A stretch of 64,000 bases of DNA, taken from contig NZ_BNJF01000006.1 in assembly GCF_016587355.1 (NCBI RefSeq), positions 124,001 through 188,000 of the forward strand, read 5' to 3'. The translations under genes were made by a program, and so were the position numbers. Below the pieces are notes generated by a model. It was not told the DNA's origin, did not search any database, and saw only the letters and a list, made by a program, of their open reading frames with translations. This document shows, piece after piece, positions 36,558 through 45,933 of the stretch. Each line of letters starts with the position of its first letter. Position 1 is the first letter of the stretch. The DNA is from Ktedonospora formicarum (GTDB lineage Bacteria; Chloroflexota; Ktedonobacteria; Ktedonobacterales; Ktedonobacteraceae).

Positions 36558-36785
36558 TCTTAATCTATATCAACGCCCTGGTAGGTCAGGAACGGCTAAG
36601 TGGACTATGCTTGGCGATATACCTCAAGCTACGCTTTTTGACCTTCTATATATAAAGACTATGAGTCAGGATATAAAGCTGACAATGCAGAACTTCCATC
36701 GAGAGATTCACAAATGCCTTGGCTAGGAATCCCACGCCACACTCCTCTAATTTAAGCACCAAGGTTCTCTTTTTGTGACAATGGC

Positions 36786-36873
36786 TATACTGAGAAGGGA
36801 ACCATGCCAAAGTCCATAGGTGCATATGGAAGGCTCCTGTCCCGATTCCAGGAGCCTCCTTCTTGTTGAGCTT
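36786..36873 (+). ncRNA. Short promoter-to-terminator unit, copy A
   Basis: TATACT at 36786, then about 40 bases, then GGAAGGCTCCTG...CCAGGAGCCTCCTTC. The order matches copies B, C and D, though the hairpin sequence is the variant also found at 34960. Confidence 0.45.
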
Positions 36874-36884
36874 GTAAAGATGAC

Positions 36885-36986
36885 TATACTGAAACTGATA
36901 GGGAAGTTCATACGAGTGGCATCGGCACATTTCATTGTATGAGAGGAAGCCTGATTTATCCTGTTCCCAGGCTTCTTCTTTTTTTG
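36885..36986 (+). ncRNA. Short promoter-to-terminator unit, copy B
   Basis: TTGTTG, a 16-base spacer and TATACT (36885-36890), then about 50 bases, then GAGGAAGCCTG...CAGGCTTCTTC followed by a long T-run. Follows copy A directly. Confidence 0.5.
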
Positions 36987-37084
36987 TCTAAATATGTATT
37001 TGTTCCTTTCCGCTGAGCTTTGTTGTATGATATGAAACATTCATTGCCAGATGCAATAGGGATAAAAGGAAAGGGATAAGTAAA

Positions 37085-37792
37085 ATGGCAAAAGAGAATC
37101 AATACATCCAACAGAAGCTCACCACAAGCGATGTCTTGATCAAACAAGTAGCCATTGAGGTAAAGGTGCTGAAAATAGGCAACCATCAGGTAACCCTTTC
37201 GGTTTTTCGCCAGCTTAAGCAAGAAGATATCTTTGATGCTGACACTGGCGAGTTACTTGGCACGCCATGGGGAACGGTCAACTATCATGTCGATTGCGAG
37301 GATATCAAAGGCGAACACCTGCATGTTGTATGGCAGAAAGGCAATGAGCTACGCAGGGCTATTGCCTGCATACCATGGAGATTAAGAAAAAATAGCTATT
37401 TGTCTGAATGCTTCTATTTTGACATGAGAAGTGATCTTCACGAAATGGCAGGGGCTTTTATTATTGCACGGGTGCTGGAAGGCTGGGCCCCTGATCCCAC
37501 ACAACTTCACGACACAATACAAATCGAAACTGAGTTGCTAACAATTTCAACAAGCTTGCCCAGTGAAGTTTATAAATTGTTTGCAGGCAGAGGGGCCAAA
37601 CAAGAACTTGAAGAGCGGGACATCACTAAATTAAAAACAGAATTAGATAAATTGAACGCACCATACAATAGCGAAGTTATTTATAAAACGCTCATTACAC
37701 CGCTTGCCGCCGATTTCTATGCTCGCAAGAATCGCTGGGAACAAAACTACAAAGAGATAGCAGACCTCGACCAACTCTTCATTGCTGTCTAA
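37085..37792 (+). CDS. Hypothetical protein, 235 aa
   Basis: GGAAAGGGATAAG ribosome binding site before the ATG. Two parts: a beta-rich first half (VTLSVFRQLKQEDIFDADTG, GTPWGTVNYHVD, LHVVWQKGNELRRAIACIPWR) and a helical second half with charged coil (QELEERDITKLKTELDKL). No signal or membrane segment. AT-richer codon use than the cassette ORFs. I do not recognise the family. It is followed by a GC hairpin. Confidence 0.65.
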   Translation: MAKENQYIQQKLTTSDVLIKQVAIEVKVLKIGNHQVTLSVFRQLKQEDIFDADTGELLGTPWGTVNYHVDCEDIKGEHLHVVWQKGNELRRAIACIPWRLRKNSYLSECFYFDMRSDLHEMAGAFIIARVLEGWAPDPTQLHDTIQIETELLTISTSLPSEVYKLFAGRGAKQELEERDITKLKTELDKLNAPYNSEVIYKTLITPLAADFYARKNRWEQNYKEIADLDQLFIAV

Positions 37793-37808
37793 TTGCCCTC
37801 AACAAAAG

Positions 37809-37837
37809 CCCCTCTCCTCGCAATCGGAGGAGAGGGG
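37809..37837 (+). terminator. GC hairpin after the 235 aa gene
   Basis: CCCCTCTCCTC and GAGGAGAGGGG around GCAATCG, 17 bases past the stop. No T-run. A near copy of the hairpin (CCCTCTCC/GGAGAGGG) sits at the left border of tnpB A3. Confidence 0.5.
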
Positions 37838-38186
37838 TCATCTATTTCAACACCTAATGGTGGTCACGACTAGGTGACGCTGTTAGCGATTAGTGACCAC
37901 AGAGAATACTACACTCTTGTAAAAACAAAGGAACCAAAGACTTACTTCAGGCTGCTCGGCTGCACAGGCATATATACATTTGAATACTTCTCCATCGCCA
38001 ATACTAATAAATGGAGCTCCTAGATGTAAAAGTGTGCTAACAGTGGTCTCAAATGGCTCCAAGTTACCTTGAATACGCATTACCTTAAATTGTGAATGTT
38101 GAGGAAGCCTTCTTCCTACATAATGCTGATACAAACCGCGTGTCATCATTGTGAATATTTCAGTTACACGCTCACGAGGAATCTTT

Positions 38187-39619
38187 CACTAAGTTTGCAC
38201 TTTCCAAATGGGTAAAAAATTGAAAGCATGGAGGACTCATGATACAAAAGAAACAAGCAAAAAACGTCTTTTGTCAGGAGTCAGCCATGCCACACCCTAT
38301 TGTATGTCTGGACGCGCGTTTTCGCCAGTATCTCGAACGCTGGCAGACCTTGTTTTCGCGCCCACAATTTCAGCACTTCGTCACCGTGCTGCTTGCGTTG
38401 ATCGTCGGTTCCCAAGGGTTCACGCTCTTGCACTTCAAACGGGCAGTGGCTGGGAGCAAAAGCCTGGCAAGTCTGAGCCGTTTCTTTGCTCAAGCTCCGT
38501 GGGACCAAACGCCTCTGCATGCCCTGGCTTGGTCTCGCTTTGTGGCTCAGATGCAGCCCTGGGTCCACCAGGATCTCTCACACCAGCGCACGTTGCAACC
38601 TGTTGGACGAGGTCGCCCTCGCAAGCTCTTCGTCATAGGCTACTTGATTGGCGATGACTCCACGATTGGCAAGCCGAAAGGAGTGAAGATGCAAGGCCTG
38701 GGGCGACATCACGACAGCAAGCAGAACCAGCGGGTCAAGGGCCATTCCCTGGTGCAAGGCCTCTATGTCTTGCTTGGACAGCATTTTCCGCTCGAGCCCC
38801 GACTCTACCGTCAGCAGGCGACCTGTGTGCAAGAAGGGGTCTCTTTCCAGAGCAAGATTGCCCTCATGATCGAGATCATCAAGCAGTTTGAGCCACCGCA
38901 GAACACGTTCACCCATGTGTTGCTCGGCAGTTGGTACAGCGCCAAAGCCATCTGGAAAGCGGCGCGAGATCGTGGCTTTTTGATTACCACGGCCTTGCGC
39001 AGCAATCGCTCAGTGCGCATCCCGGATGCAACCTCGCCACAAGGCTGGCGTTGGCAACGACTTTGCGCCTATGACGAAAGCTTACCGGATGCGGCCTTTG
39101 TCCCCTATGCCTGGCCACGCAACCCCGAACATCGGGTGTGGGTGCATGTATTGAACAGTTCGGTGAAAAGCTTGTATCGCTGTCAACTGATCATCATTCG
39201 TCAGCATCTCGATGATCCAGTGAGTCGGACTCGCTTTTGGGCTTCAAGCGATCTGCAGGCCGATGTAGAGCAGCTGCTCACCCATATCTCTTGTCGCTGG
39301 GACATCGAGGTTTTCTTTGAAGACGTCAAAGAACTGCTGGGCATTGATCACTATCAACTGATGAGTGCCCAGGGGCTGCAGCGCTATTGGAGTTTGTGCT
39401 GGATCGCCTTCTCCTTTTTGGAGGAGCATCGCGGCTCCTTGCAGACCCAGCGGCAACGGCATGTAACGCTGGGGGAAGCCAAACGGGATCTCCAGCACAT
39501 TCATCACTGCTTGCTTGTGGCATGGATCACTGATCACGCGCGTCAAGGCGCCACAAGCGAGCACATTGCTGATCTCTTGGCCGTTTAAGCGGCTTGTTTG
39601 GAAATGTGCAAACTTAGTG
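38187..39619 (+). mobile_element. IS701-family insertion sequence
   Basis: 1433 bp. Ends CACTAAGTTTGCACTTTCC and GGAAATGTGCAAACTTAGTG (one mismatch). Flanked by the 6-base direct repeat ATCTTT (38181-38186 and 39620-39625). One intact transposase gene. Inserted in the HNH gene, apparently recently. Confidence 0.93.
38239..39588 (+). CDS. IS701-family transposase
   Basis: 449 residues, intact. GGAGG lies four bases before the ATG; MPHP (38287) is an alternative. DDE residues are placed in IGDDSTIGKPKG (first Asp), LLGSWYSAKAIW (second) and CRWDIEVFFEDVKELLG (Glu, the YREK-like region). N-terminal DUF4322-like helical part. The enzyme cuts and pastes its own IS. Complete frame, near-perfect ends and a clean target repeat suggest that it is or recently was active. 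Confidence 0.93.
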   Translation: MIQKKQAKNVFCQESAMPHPIVCLDARFRQYLERWQTLFSRPQFQHFVTVLLALIVGSQGFTLLHFKRAVAGSKSLASLSRFFAQAPWDQTPLHALAWSRFVAQMQPWVHQDLSHQRTLQPVGRGRPRKLFVIGYLIGDDSTIGKPKGVKMQGLGRHHDSKQNQRVKGHSLVQGLYVLLGQHFPLEPRLYRQQATCVQEGVSFQSKIALMIEIIKQFEPPQNTFTHVLLGSWYSAKAIWKAARDRGFLITTALRSNRSVRIPDATSPQGWRWQRLCAYDESLPDAAFVPYAWPRNPEHRVWVHVLNSSVKSLYRCQLIIIRQHLDDPVSRTRFWASSDLQADVEQLLTHISCRWDIEVFFEDVKELLGIDHYQLMSAQGLQRYWSLCWIAFSFLEEHRGSLQTQRQRHVTLGEAKRDLQHIHHCLLVAWITDHARQGATSEHIADLLAV

Positions 39620-40250
39620 ATCTTTATCTCATATGCCCATTCTCGAAAAATTCCAGAAGCCGTGTGCAATCTCACCAACTGGCTAGTGGACAATCCTTCC
39701 CTTGCTACAACAGATCGATTACTCTGAACAACCCGTTCAAACTTATCCCATAACTGCTGAACAATTGGATGCTGAGCACTATGCATGTCCATAAATAATA
39801 TGTCTCTAAGATACATATCATTACCAGACTTGATGATACCATTACACTTTTCACATGCATAAACTCTGGGAGTATCTATTGGGCACTTCCCAGGGAACAA
39901 GCACTGAGGGATCACATGGTCATCACTGAGTTGGTTGATCTTTCCACAGTAAGCACATATTCCCTCTTTTTCTCTCGCTTCGCTTTCCGGCTCTTTGTCA
40001 TATCCTTCACCCATCCTATACAGAGCAATCAATGTATGCATATTATCAGATGAGCTTCGTATTGACAACCAACCTGCATTTTATGGGTCAATTTAGATTC
40101 TTTGTCAGCTGAATATGACATTTGAGAGTATCATCACGACGCGCGCCAGAACTGCCATTTCTTCTTATGTTCCACCTGGTCAGACGAGATGAATAGGTCC
40201 TTAGGGAAAGGTTTGGGCTTGATTTCTGTCTTTTCTCTCTTTATACTAAA

Positions 40251-40513
40251 GGTCTGAGTCTATCGGTCCGTCACCCATCGATCAAAAAAGCTACTCGTTC
40301 GCGAGTTGGCAGGTGACCGGGTTCTGGTTCATCCCCGTACGTAGTTCCCTCGTGTGTCTTGATCGTTGAGACCTCGCGGAGGATACAGAAGGAACCACCA
40401 GGTGAGTTGGCCGCTCACCTCGAAAGATGAACCTCCTTCAGCACCACAGAAGGATAGGCTAAACCGATTGCTCTGTGTCATGTATTCACCGTCAACTCAC
40501 AGAAGGACTCGTG
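40251..40513 (+). ncRNA. Conserved structured leader, copy 3
   Basis: GTCACC/GGTGAC; CTACTCG with CGAGTTGG around TTCG (a wobble pair where copy 1 has T-A and copy 2 has C-G); TTGGCC/GGCTAA; TCCTTC/GAAGGA with loop AGCACCACA. The CTCGCGG stem is damaged here and may be replaced by AGGTGAG/CTCACCT. Confidence 0.55.
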
Positions 40514-40813
40514 ATGAGCGACCGTTCCAGTGCCCAGGAAATGCTTCAGGCCGTGCTGGCCCCCCTCGATGGCCCGATGAGGGGTGCGTGTGTCCTGTCC
40601 CCCAGGGAACTGAAATACATGCGTGACCTGCTGACCAGGGACCAGCAGGCCGAACTGGACAAGCTGATTCCGCTGGTCAAGCAGGCCAGGCAGTCCAGCG
40701 ACCCTGGGACTGAGGCGGAGATCTTCCTGATCTTCGAGGACCTTCCCATGGCGACCAGGCCCCAGATGGCCGGCATAGTACTGACGACCCTCGCGACCCA
40801 GGGCTCCCTGTAG
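40514..40813 (+). CDS. Small GC-rich cassette protein, 99 aa, unknown
   Basis: ATG at 40514 with AGAAGGA upstream in the same leader context. Mostly helical in look: SAQEMLQAVLAPLDGP, LSPRELKYMRDLLTRDQQAELDKLIPLV, then PQMAGIVLTTLAT. No signal or membrane segment. Strong G/C at third positions. Unrelated to the ORFs in cassettes 1 and 2. A small hairpin (CTCACC/GGTGAG) follows the stop. Function unknown. Confidence 0.65.
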   Translation: MSDRSSAQEMLQAVLAPLDGPMRGACVLSPRELKYMRDLLTRDQQAELDKLIPLVKQARQSSDPGTEAEIFLIFEDLPMATRPQMAGIVLTTLATQGSL

Positions 40814-40849
40814 GAGCCTCACCCCCTCTGGCAAGGTGAGCAAGATCCC

Positions 40850-40928
40850 GAGCAAGAAGGACGCGGGTGGATTCGCGACGTGTACACGCCAAGCTGGCGC
40901 GTGCATGGCGCGGTCCGCCCGCGTTCCG
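40850..40928 (+). other. Conserved 3' block of cassette 3
   Basis: Same block as at 3212 and 16638, with G as the loop base in CGCCAA-G-CTGGCG. Confidence 0.6.
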
Positions 40929-41010
40929 CTTTTTGTGGAAATAACTATACTAAATTAAGATCCAGGCATTCATAGGTGGTTGAGAAGAAGCCTGTTCTCC
41001 TCGTTACAGG

Positions 41011-42444
41011 CCATAGGCGTCAAGTTAAGCCCCAGTAAACCCCATCAAGAAGTTGATGGGAGGTACTGGGGCGCGTACTTCGAGCGGGGATGGAAGCGCT
41101 TCCCAACAACGCTTCACGGATACATGCAAGGGCTTGAGAAAGAGGGATATATCCACGAATGCCGAGAACCAAGAGCGAGAGTTGATCTCGAAAGAGATCA
41201 GCACAGAGCATCCAATTACGGTGAGGATCATCCCAACAACTCTCAAGGAGAACCCAATGTTCCACGAGCATAGCGATCAGCTTAGCATAGAACTCACAAA
41301 GAATATGGTCGGGAAGCTGGCTGCTCCATTCATCCACATGCCCATGACTCTTCCAGAGCTTGAAGAGCAATTCCACCTGCCAACGCGCCCGAAACAGCAG
41401 GAGTGCTTCTTCTGCTGAGAGGCGTTCCACAGGCGCATTGGTAACAATCAAGGTCCAGCGAGCAAGGGCAAGAGCATGTGAGGAGGGCACATGCCCTTGC
41501 TTGTTGGCCTTGTCCAGCAGATGCTCACGGCGTTTCTGAGCTACCTCATCAGAGACAGGTAAGGCAATAATCCGCGCATTGAGCCAGAGGGAGCGAATGG
41601 AGCCTAAACGGACCGAAAGATCAATGACTGTGTCGGTCAAAGCGGACAAGTGAGATGCCAAATCCAAGCGTTGCCCCTCGGGTGTACTCACGGCCAAATT
41701 GCCTCGTGGGCGAATGACAAAAACGACCCCTTGTTGGTCCATCTGACGCAACTGCTTGAGGGAGTAATAGGCAGCATCTGCCACCCACACACTGCCTTGC
41801 CCGCAAGGCAGTGTGTGGGTGCTCGTTCGGCTATCATGATCACGTCCCTGATGGAGTGCTGGCCCGTCCAACCTGCCACTGCGCAGATCCCAGCGCACGC
41901 CGAGTTTGACAGCCGATGGAGATGCATTCCCTCCGCTTCCTTTCCAGAGCCAGGCGAGAGCCGATGGCAATTCAATACAGGTAGTATCTTCGAGGAGAAC
42001 TGCAGGGAAACGAGCTAGGAGCCCAACAGATAAAGAAGACGTTAGAAGGAGCGTGTGAACTGCTTGCTGTAACACGCTCAAGAGCCAATGCGCTGTGTTC
42101 TTTGTCAAGCGTTCAAAGATTGCTTGTTTACTCACTCTCACCCCCACCGAGTGCGCAAAGCGGGCCAGTTGACTGGGACCAGCTAATGGATGTTTCAGCC
42201 AGCCAAAGACGAGTAAAAGCAGCAAGGTGCTCGCAGAAAAGCAACGATGACGGACAATCAATCCTTGTTCTTGAGCCAAACGAGGCGCATCTTTATAGAT
42301 CAATTCCTCTAAGGCCTGGCACAAGGGTGCTCTACTTTTCATAGAAAAGCTCCTGTTTCTGATAGCAGTTTGCCTACTTCTATCATGACACAGGAGCTTT
42401 TACCTGTCAGGTTGAGATCTCTTCTCTTAACTTGACGCCTATGG
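41011..42444 (-). mobile_element. IS4-type insertion sequence in a terminator
   Basis: 1434 bp with perfect 19-base ends CCATAGGCGTCAAGTTAAG. Flanked by the 20-base direct repeat CCTGTTCTCCTCGTTACAGG (40991-41010 and 42445-42464), which is longer than usual for the family and covers the loop and inner stem of a terminator hairpin. Confidence 0.9.
41020..42342 (-). CDS. IS4-type DDE transposase
   Basis: 440 residues, complete. LLEDTTCIELPSAL holds the probable first Asp, VWVADAAYYSLKQL the second, and RARWQVELLFKLWKSHG the YREK-like Glu region. The stop codon is only nine bases inside the left terminal repeat. Acts on its own ends; an intact frame and perfect ends suggest recent activity. Confidence 0.92.
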   Translation of the reverse strand: MKSRAPLCQALEELIYKDAPRLAQEQGLIVRHRCFSASTLLLLLVFGWLKHPLAGPSQLARFAHSVGVRVSKQAIFERLTKNTAHWLLSVLQQAVHTLLLTSSLSVGLLARFPAVLLEDTTCIELPSALAWLWKGSGGNASPSAVKLGVRWDLRSGRLDGPALHQGRDHDSRTSTHTLPCGQGSVWVADAAYYSLKQLRQMDQQGVVFVIRPRGNLAVSTPEGQRLDLASHLSALTDTVIDLSVRLGSIRSLWLNARIIALPVSDEVAQKRREHLLDKANKQGHVPSSHALALARWTLIVTNAPVERLSAEEALLLFRARWQVELLFKLWKSHGHVDEWSSQLPDHILCEFYAKLIAMLVEHWVLLESCWDDPHRNWMLCADLFRDQLSLLVLGIRGYIPLSQALACIREALLGSASIPARSTRPSTSHQLLDGVYWGLT

Positions 42445-42501
42445 CCTGTTCTCCTCGTTACAGGCTTCTTCTTTTTGTCCATCACATACTCAACAAAAAG
42501 G

Positions 42502-43899
42502 CCGTTCTCCGAAACTTACCCATATATGGACAAGCCATACACAGTGTTCGGTTCCTGCTTCAATGCAGACAGCAAGCCTTTCGCTCGTCTTACATCTGCT
42601 CCACAGGCGTCACTTCCCGCAGAACTTGCGGTACGCCATGTTTATTGTGCCAATGCTGCGAGATTGTTGGCAGCGTTGGCATCTCGATCCTGCACGTTTC
42701 CACAATCCAGACAGACAAAGACCCGATCTGAAAGGGTGAGCGCCTCATTGACCCAGCCACAATCCGAACAGGTTTTTGAGGAGGGTTCCCAGCGCGAGGC
42801 CAGCAGCACCTGCACCCCTGCCTGTTCAGCTTTGTACAGGATTTGCCGCTTGAACTCGTACATGCCCACATCCGCAATGGCTCGGGCCAACCGGCGATTT
42901 TTGAGCATGCCTGTAATGTTCAAATCCTCGAGCACAATCACACGCGGTCGCTCGGCATCGGGCGCGGGTTCTCGCCACGATCTGAGTCGTCGCTTGGTGC
43001 AAGGCATTGTTACGTACGTTGGCGATCCGGGCATGCATCCGCGAGAGACGCAGCTTGGCTTTCTGGCGATTACGTGATCCTTTGGCCTTGCGGCTATGAC
43101 GTCGCGAGGCTCGCTTCAACGCCGTGATCTTCTTGCGCAACGCCCTGGGATTCTTGAAGGTCCGTCCATCAGAGAGAGTCGCCAGGGTTTTCACGCCAAG
43201 GTCAACCCCAATCACGTTGCCTGTGGCTGGCTGGGGGTCTTTCGCTTCTTCGTGGACACAGATCGAGACAAACCACCTGCCTGCTTGCTCATGGATGGTG
43301 GCGCTGCTGATCTTGCTGTTCAAAGGGAAATAGCCATGCTCTTTGAGTCGTAAGAGCCCCAAACGGGGCAACTGGATGGCATCAGGAAACACCCGAATGC
43401 TCCCGGTGAAGCGAGCACCACCGATGGCTTTCTTCCGGCTTTTGAAGCGGGGATAGCCACACGAGCCTTTCCATGTGCCCGCTTTCTTGAGCCGGCACTT
43501 GCGAAAGAAGTGCTTGAAGGCGGCATCCAGGTCGCGCAATCCTTCTTGGAAGGCGCACTTGCTCACCGAATACATCCAGGGCTCAGAGGGCTTGAGGGCG
43601 TTGATCTCGCGATGCAGATCGATGGCAGTGGGCGTTTTCGCTCCTGACTTGTAGGCTTCTTGTTTGCGGCGAAGGCCATAATTGTACACCCAGCGAGCGG
43701 CCCCGGCATGTTTGCGACAGAGTGTCTGTTGCGCGTTATTGAGATTAAGTTCTCCTCGGTAGCCACGTCCCATCTTCTGCTCTTCTTCCTCTGCGATGAA
43801 TGTAGAACAAATATACCACAAAGTCGCTGCTGTTTCAAGGAAAGGTCTGTCCATGTTTGCCCTTTTTTGTCCCTATTCTTGAAAACAAATTATGCCCCT
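42502..43899 (-). mobile_element. tnpB-only element, family A copy 4
   Basis: Right end at 42502 (CGGAGAACGG on minus), left end near 43899 with the same start as copy 1. The presumptive guide lies just below 42502. The left end borders directly on the -35 box of the TetR gene at 43962. Confidence 0.75.
42642..43773 (-). pseudogene. tnpB: tnpB (family A4), one frameshift
   Basis: Start MGRGYRGEL. Intact through CGYPRFKSRKKAIGG and GVDLGVK to VARTRARC, where CGCG replaces AAG. The next frame carries RPRVIVLEDLNITG, the CSDCG/CLDCG zinc ribbon and DRDANAANN. The single break is the same as in A3. Confidence 0.9.
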
Positions 43900-43953
43900 T
43901 GATTTTGTTTGTATTTTCTGGTAAGATTTTTGTAAGTAAATTTTTACTTACAA
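43899..43953 (+). promoter_or_regulatory. Promoter and TetR operator
   Basis: TTGATT (43899-43904), a 17-base spacer and TAAGAT (43922-43927). Just downstream lies a palindrome with perfect 11-base arms TTGTAAGTAAA and TTTACTTACAA separated by TT (43930-43953). It ends nine bases before the TetR start, so autorepression is likely. Confidence 0.7.
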
Positions 43954-43961
43954 AGAAAGAG

Positions 43962-44666
43962 ATGGGAAAACCGATGTCGGAGCAAGAAAAACAGACCGTT
44001 CGGCGAGAACGCAATGCTGCACTCACGCAAGAGGCATTATTAAATGCCGCCGAGGAAGTCTTTGCACAATCGGGCTTTGATGGCGCACGGTTGGACATGA
44101 TTGCGAAACGCTCGGGATATAACATCGCGCTGCTGTATCGCTACTTTGAGAGCAAAGAGGGCATCTATCGGGCTGTCATCAAGCGGCTCATTATTCAGGA
44201 AAATAATTCTCTGGGGCAGATGATTGCTCCTTTTATTACTGATGAGGACGCTGCTCATGATCCAGAACGGGTTCGCCACTTTCTCACAGTCTGTGTCACG
44301 TGGTACTTTTCCTTAGCAAGTCGGCATCCCCATCTTCTCAGGCTCCTCGATTGGCAACTGGGGACTGAGGGCAGCCAGTTTCCCACTATCTCCATGCCCA
44401 ATGGCGAGGTGGGGTGGGGTGAGGCTGCTGTCACCTTTCTCCAGAAAGCACAGACAGCGGGGCTTCTGCGTGCCAATCTTGATGTACGCCTGCTTATCGC
44501 GAATATGTTTTCTTTGGGTCTGATGTACGTGTTGACACTCTCACCCACATCCTCATCTTCGGACCTGGAAGAAGACACACATACACACACGCTTGAAGAT
44601 CTCTGTCAACAAGTAGTTGAAATGGTTCTCTACGGAGTGTTTCCATCTTCTGACCCAAGAGCATAA
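43962..44666 (+). CDS. TetR-family transcriptional regulator
   Basis: Start MGKPMSEQ (43962), chosen because a longer upstream frame crosses the promoter and operator. 234 residues: helix-turn-helix LDMIAKRSGYNIALLYRYFESKEGIY (about residues 45-70), then a helical ligand domain with a polar tail (SSSSDLEEDTHTHT). It should repress its own promoter and the monooxygenase 13 bases downstream, probably relieved by the compound the enzyme modifies. Ligand unknown. Confidence 0.9.
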   Translation: MGKPMSEQEKQTVRRERNAALTQEALLNAAEEVFAQSGFDGARLDMIAKRSGYNIALLYRYFESKEGIYRAVIKRLIIQENNSLGQMIAPFITDEDAAHDPERVRHFLTVCVTWYFSLASRHPHLLRLLDWQLGTEGSQFPTISMPNGEVGWGEAAVTFLQKAQTAGLLRANLDVRLLIANMFSLGLMYVLTLSPTSSSSDLEEDTHTHTLEDLCQQVVEMVLYGVFPSSDPRA

Positions 44667-44679
44667 AGGAGAACAGACA

Positions 44680-45899
44680 ATGAACGATCAACTGAAAAAG
44701 AACCAGCGTATTCTCATCGAAGGCGCAAGTATTGCTGGACCCACCCTCGCGTATTGGTTGAGCCGTTACGGTTTCCAGCCAACCATTGTCGAACAAGCCC
44801 CAGCACTGCGAGATGGAGGGTACAAGGTTGACATCCGGGGAGCAGCCATTGATGTGCTCGAGCGAATGGGAATGCTCCCTGCTCTCTGGCAAGCGAGCAC
44901 CGCCATGAAAGGTGCAACTTATGTTGATAGCAAGAATGAGACAATTGTTACCATGCCCGCCGATATTCTCAATTATCGTGAGGGACGAGATGATGAGATT
45001 GTACGCGGTGAACTCTCTCGCCTCCTGTACGACCGAACTCATAATGAGGTTGAGTATCTCTTTGGCGATTCAATCACGTCTCTTGCGGAAGATGAGGATG
45101 GAGTTCGTGTCACATTCAAACATGCAGCACCTCGCACCTTTGATCTGGTTGTAGGGGCTGATGGGCTTCACTCTCATGTACGTTCACTCACTTTCGGAGA
45201 TGAGTCGCAGTTTATCCACTACCTGGGGCATATGTCTCCATTTTCACCACGCCCAACTTTTTTTACCTTGATCACTGGGAGTGGTACTACAGCACACCAG
45301 GGAAGATGGTAGGTATATACAGTGCAGGTGACACCGCTGATGCAAAAAGTTTCTTCTACTTCACTTCGCCATTGCTTCACTACGACTATCGTGATAGTGA
45401 ACAGCAGAAGCATCTCCTGACCGAGCAATTCGCGAAGAATGGTGGAATGACGTCACGGCTGCTTGAGGCCGTGTGGGATGCCCCTGATTTCTACTTTGAT
45501 TCGTTGAGCCAGATTCATATGAAACACTGGTCAACCGGTCGAGTCGTCCTCATAGGAGATGCTGCATACTGTGCGTCCCCTGGCTCCGGTCAGGGGACAA
45601 GCCTCGCTCTCATAGGAGCCTATGTGCTTGCGGGGGAACTGGCTGAGGCCTGTGGTGATCACCAGGTGGCATTTGCTCGCTATGAGAGCGAACTTCGTGG
45701 CTATGTCGAAGCAAACCAGCAATTAGGTGCCCAGGGCGTCAAAGATTCTATTCCACGCACCCAACTAGAGATCCAACTGCGAACCCAGATGATACGAATG
45801 CTGCCACACCTGCCCTGGAAGGGGTTTCTGACTGGAAAGATGGCACGAGCGACCCAAACTGCAGCCAATGCGATCACCCTCAAGGACTACGAAAGATGA
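44680..45899 (+). pseudogene. FAD-dependent monooxygenase (TetX-like), one frameshift
   Basis: Start MNDQLKK with AAAGGAG upstream. Rossmann motif ILIEGASIAGPTLAYWL (an Glu-Gly variant of GxGxxG), GVRVTFKH and the DG motif LVVGADGLHSHVRS. Near 45230 one base is missing: the first frame ends HQGRW, while the second reads VSIFTTPNFFYLDHWEWYYSTPG and continues to VVLIGDAAYCASPGSGQGTS (the GD motif) and the end. Restored length is about 406 residues, normal for the group that hydroxylates aromatic or polyketide compounds. Co-transcribed with the TetR gene. Confidence 0.85.
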
Positions 45900-45933
45900 G
45901 TGCGCGGTGAACCTCACTTGTGAGTGTGGGGCT

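Larger units (their letters stand above)
37883..40068 (-). pseudogene. HNH-type nuclease gene split by an IS701 element
   Basis: The 5' part (40068-39620) codes residues 1-150 with ICAYCGKINQLSDDHVIPQ and YACEKCNG, a treble-clef HNH site with four cysteines and the catalytic His pair. The 3' part (38186-37883) codes about 100 more residues. Deleting the IS and one copy of its 6-base repeat joins them in frame as EWAYEIK-IPRERVTEIF, which proves that the two pieces were one gene of about 250 residues. Probably a nicking or restriction-type nuclease; partner genes are not nearby. Confidence 0.85.
40242..40928 (+). mobile_element. Small-gene cassette 3 (ends missing)
   Basis: TATACT (40242-40247), the conserved leader, a third unrelated ORF and the conserved 3' block. 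The 200-base tail and the terminal inverted repeats found in cassettes 1 and 2 are absent; the 3' block runs into a short promoter-to-terminator unit. Confidence 0.6.
40946..42475 (+). ncRNA. Short promoter-to-terminator unit, copy D, split by an IS
   Basis: TATACT (40946-40951), about 35 bases, GAGAAGAAGCCTG, then the IS, then ACAGGCTTCTTCTTTTTG (42458-42475). Without the IS it would be the same size as copies B and C. Confidence 0.5.

Noticed and set aside
38208..38657. Second frame at the start of the IS701 transposase
   Set aside because: Out-of-frame copy of the transposase coding region, no independent support.
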